Source of the DNA: an uncultured Sphingobacteriales bacterium
GTDB taxonomy: Bacteria > Bacteroidota > Bacteroidia > Chitinophagales > Chitinophagaceae
DNA: 8,034 nt
Direction: 5' to 3'
NCBI GenBank assembly: GCA_946887085.1
Contig: CAMPKG010000151.1
Location: forward strand, 1 to 8,034
The notes under the pieces are model-generated. The model made no database searches. It was given only the letters and a program-made list of their open reading frames with translations, and had not been told where the DNA came from. Position numbers and translations under genes: made by a program. This document shows, piece by piece, positions 1-6,199 of the stretch (within the stretch, counting starts at the first letter, position 1; each line of letters begins with the position of its first letter).

Positions 1-1
1 G

Positions 2-484
2 TTCATGGCCTGGTACAGCCAGGTGGTTTACGAGCAGGACGCGTTCAACTGGCGTATCCTCGGCCCGTACTGGTGGAGCTACTGGGCGATGATGACCTGC
101 AACGTGGTATCTCCGCAGTTGTTCTGGTTCAAAAAGCTGCGCCGCAACATCCCGTTCACTTTCATCATGTCGATTGTGGTGAACATAGGTATGTGGTTCG
201 AGCGTTTCGTGATCATCGTTACCTCGCTGTACCGCGATTACATACCCGGCAGCTGGACCTACTACTCGCCAACATGGCCGGAGGTAGGTTTTTACCTCGG
301 CACATTCGGCCTGTTCTTTACCTGCTTTTTCCTGTTTGCTAAATACTTCCCGATCATCGCGATAGCTGAGATCAAGTTCGTATTGAAAACATCGGGCGAA
401 GCACAGAAGAAAAAAATGGGCGCCATCGACGAGAAGAATACCGAAGAGTTTGCTTTGGAACAACTGGCAGCTCACCATCATTAG
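2..484 (+). CDS. actC: ACIII membrane subunit ActC (NrfD/PsrC family), 3' part
   Basis: This is the C-terminal part of the NrfD-like integral membrane subunit of alternative complex III, which in this family holds a quinol-oxidation site in the cytoplasmic membrane. The reading frame is open from the left edge (first full codon Phe at base 2), so the ATG at base 5 is an internal Met and the real start is upstream. About 160 residues are visible with the last three hydrophobic helices: the WWSYWAMMTCNVVSPQLFW stretch, the FTFIMSIVVNIGMWF stretch leading into ERFVIIV, and VGFYLGTFGLFFTCFFLF. A charged cytoplasmic tail rich in Lys and Glu follows and ends in three His. The aromatic-rich segments with NIGMWFERF and the SPTWPE loop are typical of ActC. 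Identification rests on these motifs and on actD-actE-actF downstream. Subunits ActA and ActB would be expected upstream, outside the window. Confidence 0.9.
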   Translation, partial: FMAWYSQVVYEQDAFNWRILGPYWWSYWAMMTCNVVSPQLFWFKKLRRNIPFTFIMSIVVNIGMWFERFVIIVTSLYRDYIPGSWTYYSPTWPEVGFYLGTFGLFFTCFFLFAKYFPIIAIAEIKFVLKTSGEAQKKKMGAIDEKNTEEFALEQLAAHHH

Positions 485-485
485 T

Positions 486-519
486 AGTTGAATAGTTAAT
501 TAAGTTAAACAGGTTAATT
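486..519 (+). repeat. Degenerate AGTTAA-type repeat in the actC-actD gap
   Basis: Right after the actC stop there are four imperfect 8-9 bp units in a row: AGTTGAAT, AGTTAATTA, AGTTAAAC and AGGTTAATT. The match is loose and the region is AT-rich, so it may be only low-complexity sequence. It lies directly upstream of the clearer heptamer array, which makes the whole 84-bp gap repetitive. Confidence 0.35.
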
Positions 520-530
520 GGGTCATAGCT

Positions 531-558
531 TTTTGAATTTTGACTTTTAACTTTTGAA
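531..558 (+). repeat. Heptamer array, four 7-bp units, in the actD leader
   Basis: Four head-to-tail 7-bp units fill these 28 bases: two TTTTGAA (first and last), one TTTTGAC and one TTTTAAC. A partial fifth unit (TTTGAAA) follows and the actD ATG begins 10 bp after the last full unit. A near-copy occupies the gap after actD (1149-1176). No Shine-Dalgarno sequence is present, so the array is effectively the actD ribosome-entry region. Heptameric short tandem repeats between genes are known from other bacteria, notably cyanobacteria. Whether this one is a dispersed family or a functional leader cannot be decided here. Confidence 0.8.
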
Positions 559-568
559 TTTGAAATAA

Positions 569-1144
569 ATGGCAATAAAGAAATTTGCAGTAGGCTGTTA
601 CGACGACGAGGAAGTGCTGTTTCCTGCGGTGAAGAAAGTACGCAATAGTGGCTATAAGCTGCACGATGTGTACACACCGTTTGCTGTACACGGCCTCGAT
701 CATGCAATGGGCCTGAAGGATACAGACCTGCACGTAGCCGGTTTTATCTATGGTATAACAGGTACCAGCACAGCGCTGGGCTTCATGTCCTGGATATTCG
801 CTTCAGACTGGCCTTTGAACATTGGTGGTAAGCCGCACTGGCCGCTGCCGGCGTTCATTCCCATCACTTTCGAGCTGACGGTACTGTTCTCTGCAGTAGG
901 TATGGTGCTGACGTTCTGCTATCTCAACCAGATGATGCCGGGCGTTAAGAAACACGTCTTTCACCCGCGCCAGAGCGACGATCTGTTTGTGATGGCGATA
1001 GAGCTGAACGACCATGTAACAGAACAGGAGGTGATCGATTTTCTGAAATCTACAGGTGCTAAAGAAACATCTGTACAGGTCGCGGAATCAGAATGGTGGT
1101 ATGGCCGCTGGGACAAACCCGAGCCTTACGAGAAGCTCGCCTAG
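569..1144 (+). CDS. actD: ACIII membrane subunit ActD (DUF3341)
   Basis: A 191-residue protein matching ActD, the small membrane anchor of alternative complex III (quinol:electron-acceptor oxidoreductase). It opens with a soluble domain (about residues 1-50) containing the family features DVYTPFAVHGLDHAMGLK. Two membrane helices follow, about residues 56-77 (Gly-rich, YGITGTSTALGF) and 96-119 (FIPITFELTVLFSAVGM), joined by the conserved loop NIGGKPHWPLPAF. A second soluble domain (about 125-191) follows with HPRQSDDLFVMAIE and the terminal WWYGRW segment. Length is normal for the family. It contains no heme or metal motif; its known role is structural, packing against the ActC and ActF helix bundles. 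The ATG at 569 gives the expected N terminus (MAIKKFAVG). The leader lacks a Shine-Dalgarno sequence, as is usual in Bacteroidota, and carries a heptamer array instead. Confidence 0.93.
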   Translation: MAIKKFAVGCYDDEEVLFPAVKKVRNSGYKLHDVYTPFAVHGLDHAMGLKDTDLHVAGFIYGITGTSTALGFMSWIFASDWPLNIGGKPHWPLPAFIPITFELTVLFSAVGMVLTFCYLNQMMPGVKKHVFHPRQSDDLFVMAIELNDHVTEQEVIDFLKSTGAKETSVQVAESEWWYGRWDKPEPYEKLA

Positions 1145-1148
1145 GCTT

Positions 1149-1176
1149 TTTTGAATTTTGAATTTTGACTTTTGAA
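1149..1176 (+). repeat. Heptamer array, four 7-bp units, in the actE leader
   Basis: Four contiguous 7-bp units: TTTTGAA, TTTTGAA, TTTTGAC and TTTTGAA. The array begins 5 bp after the actD stop and ends 13 bp before the actE ATG at 1190. It is closely similar to the array at 531-558, and both are preceded by GCT plus a T run, so they probably share an origin. It makes up most of this 45-bp gap and again replaces a recognisable ribosome-binding site. Confidence 0.8.
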
Positions 1177-1189
1177 TTCTAAAATATTT

Positions 1190-1873
1190 ATGAACAAGAC
1201 CAAAAGCATAGTAGTGGCTACCCTGTTGGTAGGGCTGGGACTGGCAGCCTGCAACAGTGGCGGCATGCGCCGCAACCCAGGTAAGATCTATGCCCCTGAT
1301 ATGACTTACTCTCGTGCGTACGATGCTTACACCGCCAACCCCAACTTTGCCGATAGCCAGACCAGCCGTCTGCCGGTAATGGGTACGGTAGCACGCGGCC
1401 ACGAAATGCCTGACCATATGACGGAAGGCGATACTAATGCTTACAAAGCTTTCAATACTTCTATGAGGTTCACGGAATCGGAAGTAAAAGAAGGTGCCCG
1501 TTTATACAATATTTATTGCGGCATCTGCCACGGTACTAACCTGGATGGACAAGGCCCGCTGTATGCAAGCGGTAAGTTTGCTGCGATGCCTGCCAACCTG
1601 AAAGATGCCAAATACCTGGGTATGCCTGTTGGCACTATGTACGCTGCCATTAAGTATGGTAAAAATGCGATGGGCTCATATGCCAGCCAGCTGGACGTAA
1701 AACAGCGCTGGATGGTGATCGCTTACATTAAGAAAGTACAGTCTGAGAACGGCGGTGCGGCATTTGCGATGGGCCTGGACAGCACAAATACGGCAAGGCC
1801 CGGTGTTACGGCTCAGCTCCTGGATACGACAAAAGCCCCGGGAACAGAACCTGCACACACACCAACACACTAA
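1190..1873 (+). CDS. actE: ACIII mono-heme cytochrome c lipoprotein ActE
   Basis: A 227-residue periplasmic c-type cytochrome, the mono-heme subunit of alternative complex III. Residues 1-20 are a lipoprotein signal peptide (KTK, then a hydrophobic core) with lipobox LAAC, so Cys21 should be lipidated after cleavage. The heme motif is C110-G-I-C113-H114 (YCGICHG), and the likely axial Met is M161 in KNAMGSYAS, as in class I cytochromes c. The preceding segment RRNPGKIYAPDMTYSRAYDAY and the phrase LPVMGTVARG are typical of ActE. A Thr/Pro/Ala-rich tail (about 200-227) follows the heme domain. The ATG at 1190 is preferred over an in-frame TTG at 1172, because the TTG lies inside the heptamer array and would put six residues ahead of a normal signal peptide. 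In this family ActE accepts electrons originating in the multi-heme ActA and can hand them to the oxidase. Confidence 0.94.
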   Translation: MNKTKSIVVATLLVGLGLAACNSGGMRRNPGKIYAPDMTYSRAYDAYTANPNFADSQTSRLPVMGTVARGHEMPDHMTEGDTNAYKAFNTSMRFTESEVKEGARLYNIYCGICHGTNLDGQGPLYASGKFAAMPANLKDAKYLGMPVGTMYAAIKYGKNAMGSYASQLDVKQRWMVIAYIKKVQSENGGAAFAMGLDSTNTARPGVTAQLLDTTKAPGTEPAHTPTH

Positions 1874-1916
1874 TCAACAAAAGAAATTATAAACGTACTT
1901 CTAATAAAGCTTACAA

Positions 1917-3128
1917 ATGAACGAACGTTTTGAGATACCGGCGAGAATGAAGACAACCAGTATTGCGCTGATGCTAGTCGGCCTGCTGGTGCTGGTAATT
2001 GGCGGTATTACGCTTCTCGGTGGCGACCACTATGATAAAACCCGTTTCTGGATCGTGTTGCTGCACAATAGCGTATTCTTCCTGCTGATAACCGTAGTGA
2101 GCGTGTTCGTACAAGCAGCCGCTTCGCTGGCACAGGGCGCATGGATAGTTGCCTATAAAAGGATACCTGAGGCCATCGGCGCCAACGTTTGGATATTCGG
2201 TGCTATCGCTGCCATCATTTTATTCATCATTGCGTTCACACTGAACGTCGACGGGCACAACCCGATCTATCATTGGGTACACCCCGAAGGAGATAAGATA
2301 CTGGAAGGTAAGTCTCCATTCCTGAACAAAGGAATGTTTGCGGGGTTCACTATAGTAACTATCGGCCTGTGGGCTTATTTCGGCCATAAGTTCCGCGTGC
2401 TTTCACTGAAACAGGAAACTGCTCCAAAGAACAGCGCCAGGATATACTGGACGATGGTAAGGTGGTCAGGTGCTTTCCTGGTGGTATATGCACTTACCCA
2501 AATGAGCACAACTCCCTGGATGTGGATCATGAGCATCGATGCGCACTGGTATTCAACTATGTTCAGCTGGTACACATGGGCAAGCGCTTTCGTTAGCGGC
2601 ATGTCGCTGATATTGCTGTTTGTTGTTTACCTGAAGAACCAGGGCAGCCTGCAGCTGGTGCATATCGAGCACGTGCACGACCTTGGTAAGTTCATGTTTG
2701 CATTCAGCATCTTCTGGACGTATGTTTGGTTTGACCAGTACATGCTGATCTGGTACGCGAACATACCTGAAGAGACTATTTATTTCAAGGTGCGCCAGCA
2801 TGGGCCTTACAGCCTGATATGGTATTCAACATTCGTCATCAACTTCGTGATGCCGATACTGATCCTGATGTCGCGCCCGAGCAAACGCAATTACTTTACT
2901 GTATCGTTCATGGCAATGGCCCTGATCTTCGGTCACTGGTTGGATTTCTATATCATGACAATGCCTGGTCCCCTGGGCGAGCACTGGCACCTGAGCTGGT
3001 ACGAGCTGGGTATCTTTGCAGGTTTTGCCGGGTTGCTGATCTTCACCGTATCGAATACGCTGGCAAAAGCATCGCTGGTGCCTAACAACCACCCGCTGCT
3101 GAAGGAGGCAATTTTGCACCAGAGCTAA
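1917..3128 (+). CDS. actF: ACIII membrane subunit ActF
   Basis: A 403-residue polytopic membrane protein matching ActF, the second large membrane subunit of alternative complex III. About ten helices can be placed: 12-34, 46-70, 86-108, 137-156, 178-200, 213-238, 256-280, 298-318, 326-348 and 363-384. This agrees with the ten-helix fold known for ActF, which resembles ActC. Recognisable family segments are HIEHVHDLGKFMFAFSIFW (about 249-267) running into the WFDQYMLIWYANIPEE region, and GPYSLIWYSTFVINF (about 296-310). Polar residues inside membrane segments (H252, H254, D255, D273) suit a role in proton movement or in helix packing, but that is inference. No cofactor motif is seen, as expected. 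It starts 43 bp after actE with an A-rich leader and no Shine-Dalgarno sequence. A second ATG at codon 11 is less likely because the first gives the usual N terminus (NERFEIP). Confidence 0.93.
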   Translation: MNERFEIPARMKTTSIALMLVGLLVLVIGGITLLGGDHYDKTRFWIVLLHNSVFFLLITVVSVFVQAAASLAQGAWIVAYKRIPEAIGANVWIFGAIAAIILFIIAFTLNVDGHNPIYHWVHPEGDKILEGKSPFLNKGMFAGFTIVTIGLWAYFGHKFRVLSLKQETAPKNSARIYWTMVRWSGAFLVVYALTQMSTTPWMWIMSIDAHWYSTMFSWYTWASAFVSGMSLILLFVVYLKNQGSLQLVHIEHVHDLGKFMFAFSIFWTYVWFDQYMLIWYANIPEETIYFKVRQHGPYSLIWYSTFVINFVMPILILMSRPSKRNYFTVSFMAMALIFGHWLDFYIMTMPGPLGEHWHLSWYELGIFAGFAGLLIFTVSNTLAKASLVPNNHPLLKEAILHQS

Positions 3129-3181
3129 GAACAGAAATAATTGAGTATTAACCTAACTAGTAAATACAAGCTGAACTGACC

Positions 3182-4240
3182 ATGTCGGGATTTATAACAA
3201 TAGCATTGATAGCGCTGGTATTCATGATCATATACCAGATAGCCAAAGCGAGTGAATATGCTGCCATCCTGCGCGGCGAGGAAAAAATTAACGCAAGGGT
3301 AAACCGTACCGTTGCCTGGTTGCTGGTCATCTTTTTCCTTCTGGGTTTATGGGGTATCTGGGAATGCCATATGATGCTCCAGGACAAAATGCTGCCGGTA
3401 TCGGCTTCTGTGCAGGGCGATAACTATGATATGATGTTTAACATCACCACCCTGGTAACCGGTGTCGTATTCCTGATCACACAAACATTGCTTTTCTGGT
3501 TTTGCTTCCGCTATCAGGCTACCGAAGGCAAAAGCTCTTTCTTCTACCCGCACAACAACAAGCTGGAACTTATATGGACCACGATTCCTGCCATTGCAAT
3601 GGCGTCACTCGTAGCTGTTGGTCTTCGTAACTGGGTAAGTCTCACGTCCGAAGCGCCAAAAGATGCTGCGATCGTAGAGATAGTTGGCAAGCAATTTAAC
3701 TGGCTGGTTCGTTACCCCGGTAAAGATGGTGCACTTGGCAAGAAAGATTTCCGCAAAATAAATGATGCAGACAACGCAATGGGCCTTGACTGGGATGATA
3801 AGGCGAACATGGACGATATCATTTCGATGAATGGTGAAATGCACCTGGTGGTAAATAAGCCGGTAAAGCTGATCATCGGGTCGCGCGATGTGATACATGA
3901 CGTAGGCCTTGCTCACTTCCGCATGAAGATGGATGCTGTACCAGGGATCATCACCACGTTGTGGTTCACCCCAAAGTTCACCAGCCAGCAGATGAAAGAA
4001 ATAACGGGCAACCCGAATTTCGTTTACGAAATATCGTGCGACCAGATGTGTGGTAAAGGCCACTATTCGATGCGCGGTACCATCATCGTGGAGACGCAGG
4101 GAGAGTATGATGCATGGATGGCGAAACAACAGCCATATTATGCAACCAACAATGCGCCTGCGGCGCCTGCTGCCGATAGCACCGCTCCTGCAGCCCCCCA
4201 TACTACAACCGATACTGTTAAAGCAATAACGATGAAGTAA
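3182..4240 (+). CDS. coxB: Cytochrome c oxidase subunit II (CuA protein)
   Basis: This 352-residue protein is subunit II of an aa3-type oxidase and receives electrons from the ACIII/cytochrome c side at its CuA centre. Hydrophobic segments lie at about 4-20, 44-60, 88-108 and 130-148; the last two are the usual subunit II hairpin, so the N terminus carries two extra segments. LELIWTTIP (128-136) includes E129, matching the K-channel entry Glu of the family. The cupredoxin domain starts near VEIVGKQFNW (165-174). CuA ligands are H239 (VIHD), C286, C290, H294 and M297 within CDQMCGKGHYSM. The position that is Glu in many aa3 enzymes is Q288 here. An insertion (about 181-216) separates early cupredoxin strands. 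The tail after residue 317 is Ala/Pro/Thr-rich and likely disordered. There is no fused cytochrome c domain. It lies 53 bp after actF and 38 bp before coxA. Confidence 0.96.
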   Translation: MSGFITIALIALVFMIIYQIAKASEYAAILRGEEKINARVNRTVAWLLVIFFLLGLWGIWECHMMLQDKMLPVSASVQGDNYDMMFNITTLVTGVVFLITQTLLFWFCFRYQATEGKSSFFYPHNNKLELIWTTIPAIAMASLVAVGLRNWVSLTSEAPKDAAIVEIVGKQFNWLVRYPGKDGALGKKDFRKINDADNAMGLDWDDKANMDDIISMNGEMHLVVNKPVKLIIGSRDVIHDVGLAHFRMKMDAVPGIITTLWFTPKFTSQQMKEITGNPNFVYEISCDQMCGKGHYSMRGTIIVETQGEYDAWMAKQQPYYATNNAPAAPAADSTAPAAPHTTTDTVKAITMK

Positions 4241-4278
4241 TCGTCGCGCCAACGCGTGACACAAATAGTGCATAAAAA

Positions 4279-6099
4279 ATGAGCAATCCAGTAGTTATAG
4301 ACGGACCTAATGTAGCGCATGCCCACGAAGCCTCTACGGAACATCATGGTCATGACCATCATGAGCAGCACTTCTTCACGAAGTATATTTTCAGCCAGGA
4401 CCATAAGGTCATCGGCAAGCAGTTCCTGATCACCGGTATCATCTGGGCCATCATTGGCGCCTTGTTCTCGGTGTTCTTCCGCCTTCAGCTGGGCTTTCCC
4501 GATCAGACCTTTCCGATCATGGAGACATTCCTCGGCGAGTGGGCAAAAGGCGGCAAACTGTCGGCTGAATTCTACTACGGCCTGGTAACCATGCACGGTA
4601 CCATCCTGGTATTCTTTGTACTTACGGCAGGACTGAGCGGTACGTTTGCCAACCTGCTTATCCCCCTGCAGATAGGCGCGCGTGATATGGCTTCGCCTTT
4701 TATGAACATGCTTTCTTACTGGTTCTTCTTTACCGCCAGCATTTTCATGTTCATTTCCCTGTTCGTGCAGACAGGCCCTGCATCCGGTGGATGGACGACC
4801 TATCCTCCGCTCAGTGCCCTGAAGGAAGCTTCTATGGGATCGGGCATAGGTATGGATCTATGGCTGATCAGTATGGCCCTGTTCGTGGTGTCTTCACTGC
4901 TGGGCGGCCTTAACTATATCTCTACTATCCTGAACATGCGTACCAAGGGCATGACCATGACGCGTATGCCGCTCACCATCTGGGCGCTGCTGTTCACCGC
5001 GATACTGGGTGTGCTTTCGTTCCCCGTGCTCCTGTCGGGTTTCGTACTGCTGATATTTGACCGCAACTTCGGTACCAGCTTCTATCTTTCTGAAATATTC
5101 ATAGGCGGTAAAGCACTGCCGCACATAGGTGGTTCTGCCATCCTGTACCAGCACTTGTTCTGGTTCCTCGGCCACCCTGAGGTGTATATCATCATGCTGC
5201 CGGGCATGGGTATGGCTTCAGAGATATTATCAAACCATAGCCGCAAGCCTATCTTCGGTTATTTCGCGATGATCATATCGCTGATCGGTATCACCGTACT
5301 GGCCTTCGTTGTATGGGCGCACCACATGTTCGTAACAGGTATGAGCCCTTTCCTCGGGTCTATCTTCGTACTGCTGACGCTGCTTATCGCTGTGCCTTCT
5401 GCGGTAAAAGTGTTCAACTGGCTGACAACCATCTGGCGCGGTAAGATCCGTTTCTCTGTGCCGATGCTATTCGCGCTTGGTTTCGTTTCGCTGTTCATTT
5501 CGGGCGGTCTTACCGGTATTCACCTGGGTAACTCGGCACTCGATATTCACCTGCACGATACGTATTTCGTAGTGGCGCACTTCCATATAGTAATGGGTGT
5601 ATCTGCCTTCTTCGGTATGTTCGCCGGTATCTATCACTGGTTCCCCAAGATGTATGGCCGCTTCATGAACAACACGCTGGGTTATATCCACTTTTTCCTG
5701 ACGTTCGCGGGCGCCTACCTCATCTTCTGGCCAATGCACTACCAGGGTATAGCCGGTGTGCCCCGCCGTTATTACGACTACAGTGCCTGGGAATCGTTCA
5801 AACAATTCAATGACCTGAATGCCTTTATCAGTATAGCCGCGATCATTGTATTCTTCGCGCAGCTGATATTCGTTGTCAACTTCTTCGCCAGCATCTGGCG
5901 CGGACGCAAGATGATGACGCAGAACCCATGGGGCTCGCCAACGCTGGAGTGGACAACACCCATTAAGCCGGGCCATGGCAACTGGGTTGGCGAAATACCC
6001 ACCGTTTACCGCTGGCCATACGACTACAAAGACGATGGCAATGGTAACGACTTCATCCCCCAAACAACGCCCCTGAGGCCGGGAGAAGAAGAACACTAG
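4279..6099 (+). CDS. coxA: Cytochrome c oxidase subunit I (A-type heme-copper oxidase)
   Basis: The 606-residue catalytic subunit reduces oxygen to water and pumps protons. Visible ligands are H106 and H436 for heme a, H434 for heme a3, and H299, H348 and H349 for CuB. Y303 in GHPEVY is the residue that cross-links to H299. E301 in GHPEVY places it in the A1 class. The D-channel set is present (N125, D136, N143), as is K377 of the K-channel in AVPSAVKVFNW, with Ser at the usual Thr position. H426-D427 form the Mg/Mn site and R496-R497 (GVPRRY) contact heme propionates. About twelve helices span residues 45-540. Extras are a His-rich N terminus (eight His in 14-31) and a soluble C-terminal tail (about 545-606, NPWGSPTLEWTTP), the latter common in this phylum. 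The ATG follows an A-rich leader (CATAAAAA). It is the last gene before the terminator; subunit III is not present. Confidence 0.97.
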   Translation: MSNPVVIDGPNVAHAHEASTEHHGHDHHEQHFFTKYIFSQDHKVIGKQFLITGIIWAIIGALFSVFFRLQLGFPDQTFPIMETFLGEWAKGGKLSAEFYYGLVTMHGTILVFFVLTAGLSGTFANLLIPLQIGARDMASPFMNMLSYWFFFTASIFMFISLFVQTGPASGGWTTYPPLSALKEASMGSGIGMDLWLISMALFVVSSLLGGLNYISTILNMRTKGMTMTRMPLTIWALLFTAILGVLSFPVLLSGFVLLIFDRNFGTSFYLSEIFIGGKALPHIGGSAILYQHLFWFLGHPEVYIIMLPGMGMASEILSNHSRKPIFGYFAMIISLIGITVLAFVVWAHHMFVTGMSPFLGSIFVLLTLLIAVPSAVKVFNWLTTIWRGKIRFSVPMLFALGFVSLFISGGLTGIHLGNSALDIHLHDTYFVVAHFHIVMGVSAFFGMFAGIYHWFPKMYGRFMNNTLGYIHFFLTFAGAYLIFWPMHYQGIAGVPRRYYDYSAWESFKQFNDLNAFISIAAIIVFFAQLIFVVNFFASIWRGRKMMTQNPWGSPTLEWTTPIKPGHGNWVGEIPTVYRWPYDYKDDGNGNDFIPQTTPLRPGEEEH

Positions 6100-6120
6100 A
6101 CTCTAATGGACTTTAATAGG

Positions 6121-6152
6121 AAAGCCGCCCGGGAGGGCGGCTTTTTGTTGTT
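6121..6152 (+). terminator. Intrinsic terminator after coxA
   Basis: A perfect 10-bp inverted repeat (AAAGCCGCCC at 6121-6130 and GGGCGGCTTT at 6135-6144) encloses a GGGA tetraloop. It is followed on the + strand by TT, G and a further T-rich run. It starts 21 bp after the coxA stop, so it should end the act-cox transcript. Read on the - strand it has the same stem but only a short U run, so it would be a weaker terminator for the convergent gene. The rest of the 100-bp gap holds nothing else recognisable. Confidence 0.92.
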
Positions 6153-6199
6153 TTGGAGAGGTTCCGACAGGCCTAGGACTTTTTCTTCAGTGACGGTGG

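Noticed and set aside
531..568. Possible Bacteroidota -7 promoter element (TAnnTTTG) inside the heptamer array
   Set aside because: The nearest match (TAACTTTTG) has the wrong inner spacing and no TTG at the required distance upstream. The TTTTG motifs come from the repeat itself, so an internal promoter is not supported.
372..733. - strand open frames across the actC-actD gap
   Set aside because: They read through the heptamer array on the reverse strand (giving Lys/Ser/Gln-rich peptide) and overlap two real genes. Nothing supports translation.
1172..1189. TTG start extending actE by six residues
   Set aside because: It lies in the heptamer array and adds residues in front of a normal lipoprotein signal peptide. 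The ATG at 1190 explains the protein better.
4243..4260. GTCGCG / CGCGTGAC imperfect hairpin between coxB and coxA
   Set aside because: Pairing needs bulges, the stem is short and no T run follows. It is too weak to call a terminator or attenuator inside the operon.
3605..4273. Long - strand open frame (222 codons) opposite coxB
   Set aside because: It is fully covered by the CuA-domain coding sequence. The Cys/His/Arg-rich translation is typical of an antisense shadow.
5467..6096. Long - strand open frame (209 codons) opposite coxA
   Set aside because: It lies entirely opposite the conserved 3' half of coxA, and its translation has no recognisable domain or coherent composition. It is a shadow of strong codon bias.
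6101..6120. Imperfect 10-bp direct repeat (CTCTAATGGA, CTTTAATAGG) before the terminator
   Set aside because: Only two copies with several mismatches in a short gap; no sign of an attachment site or target duplication.
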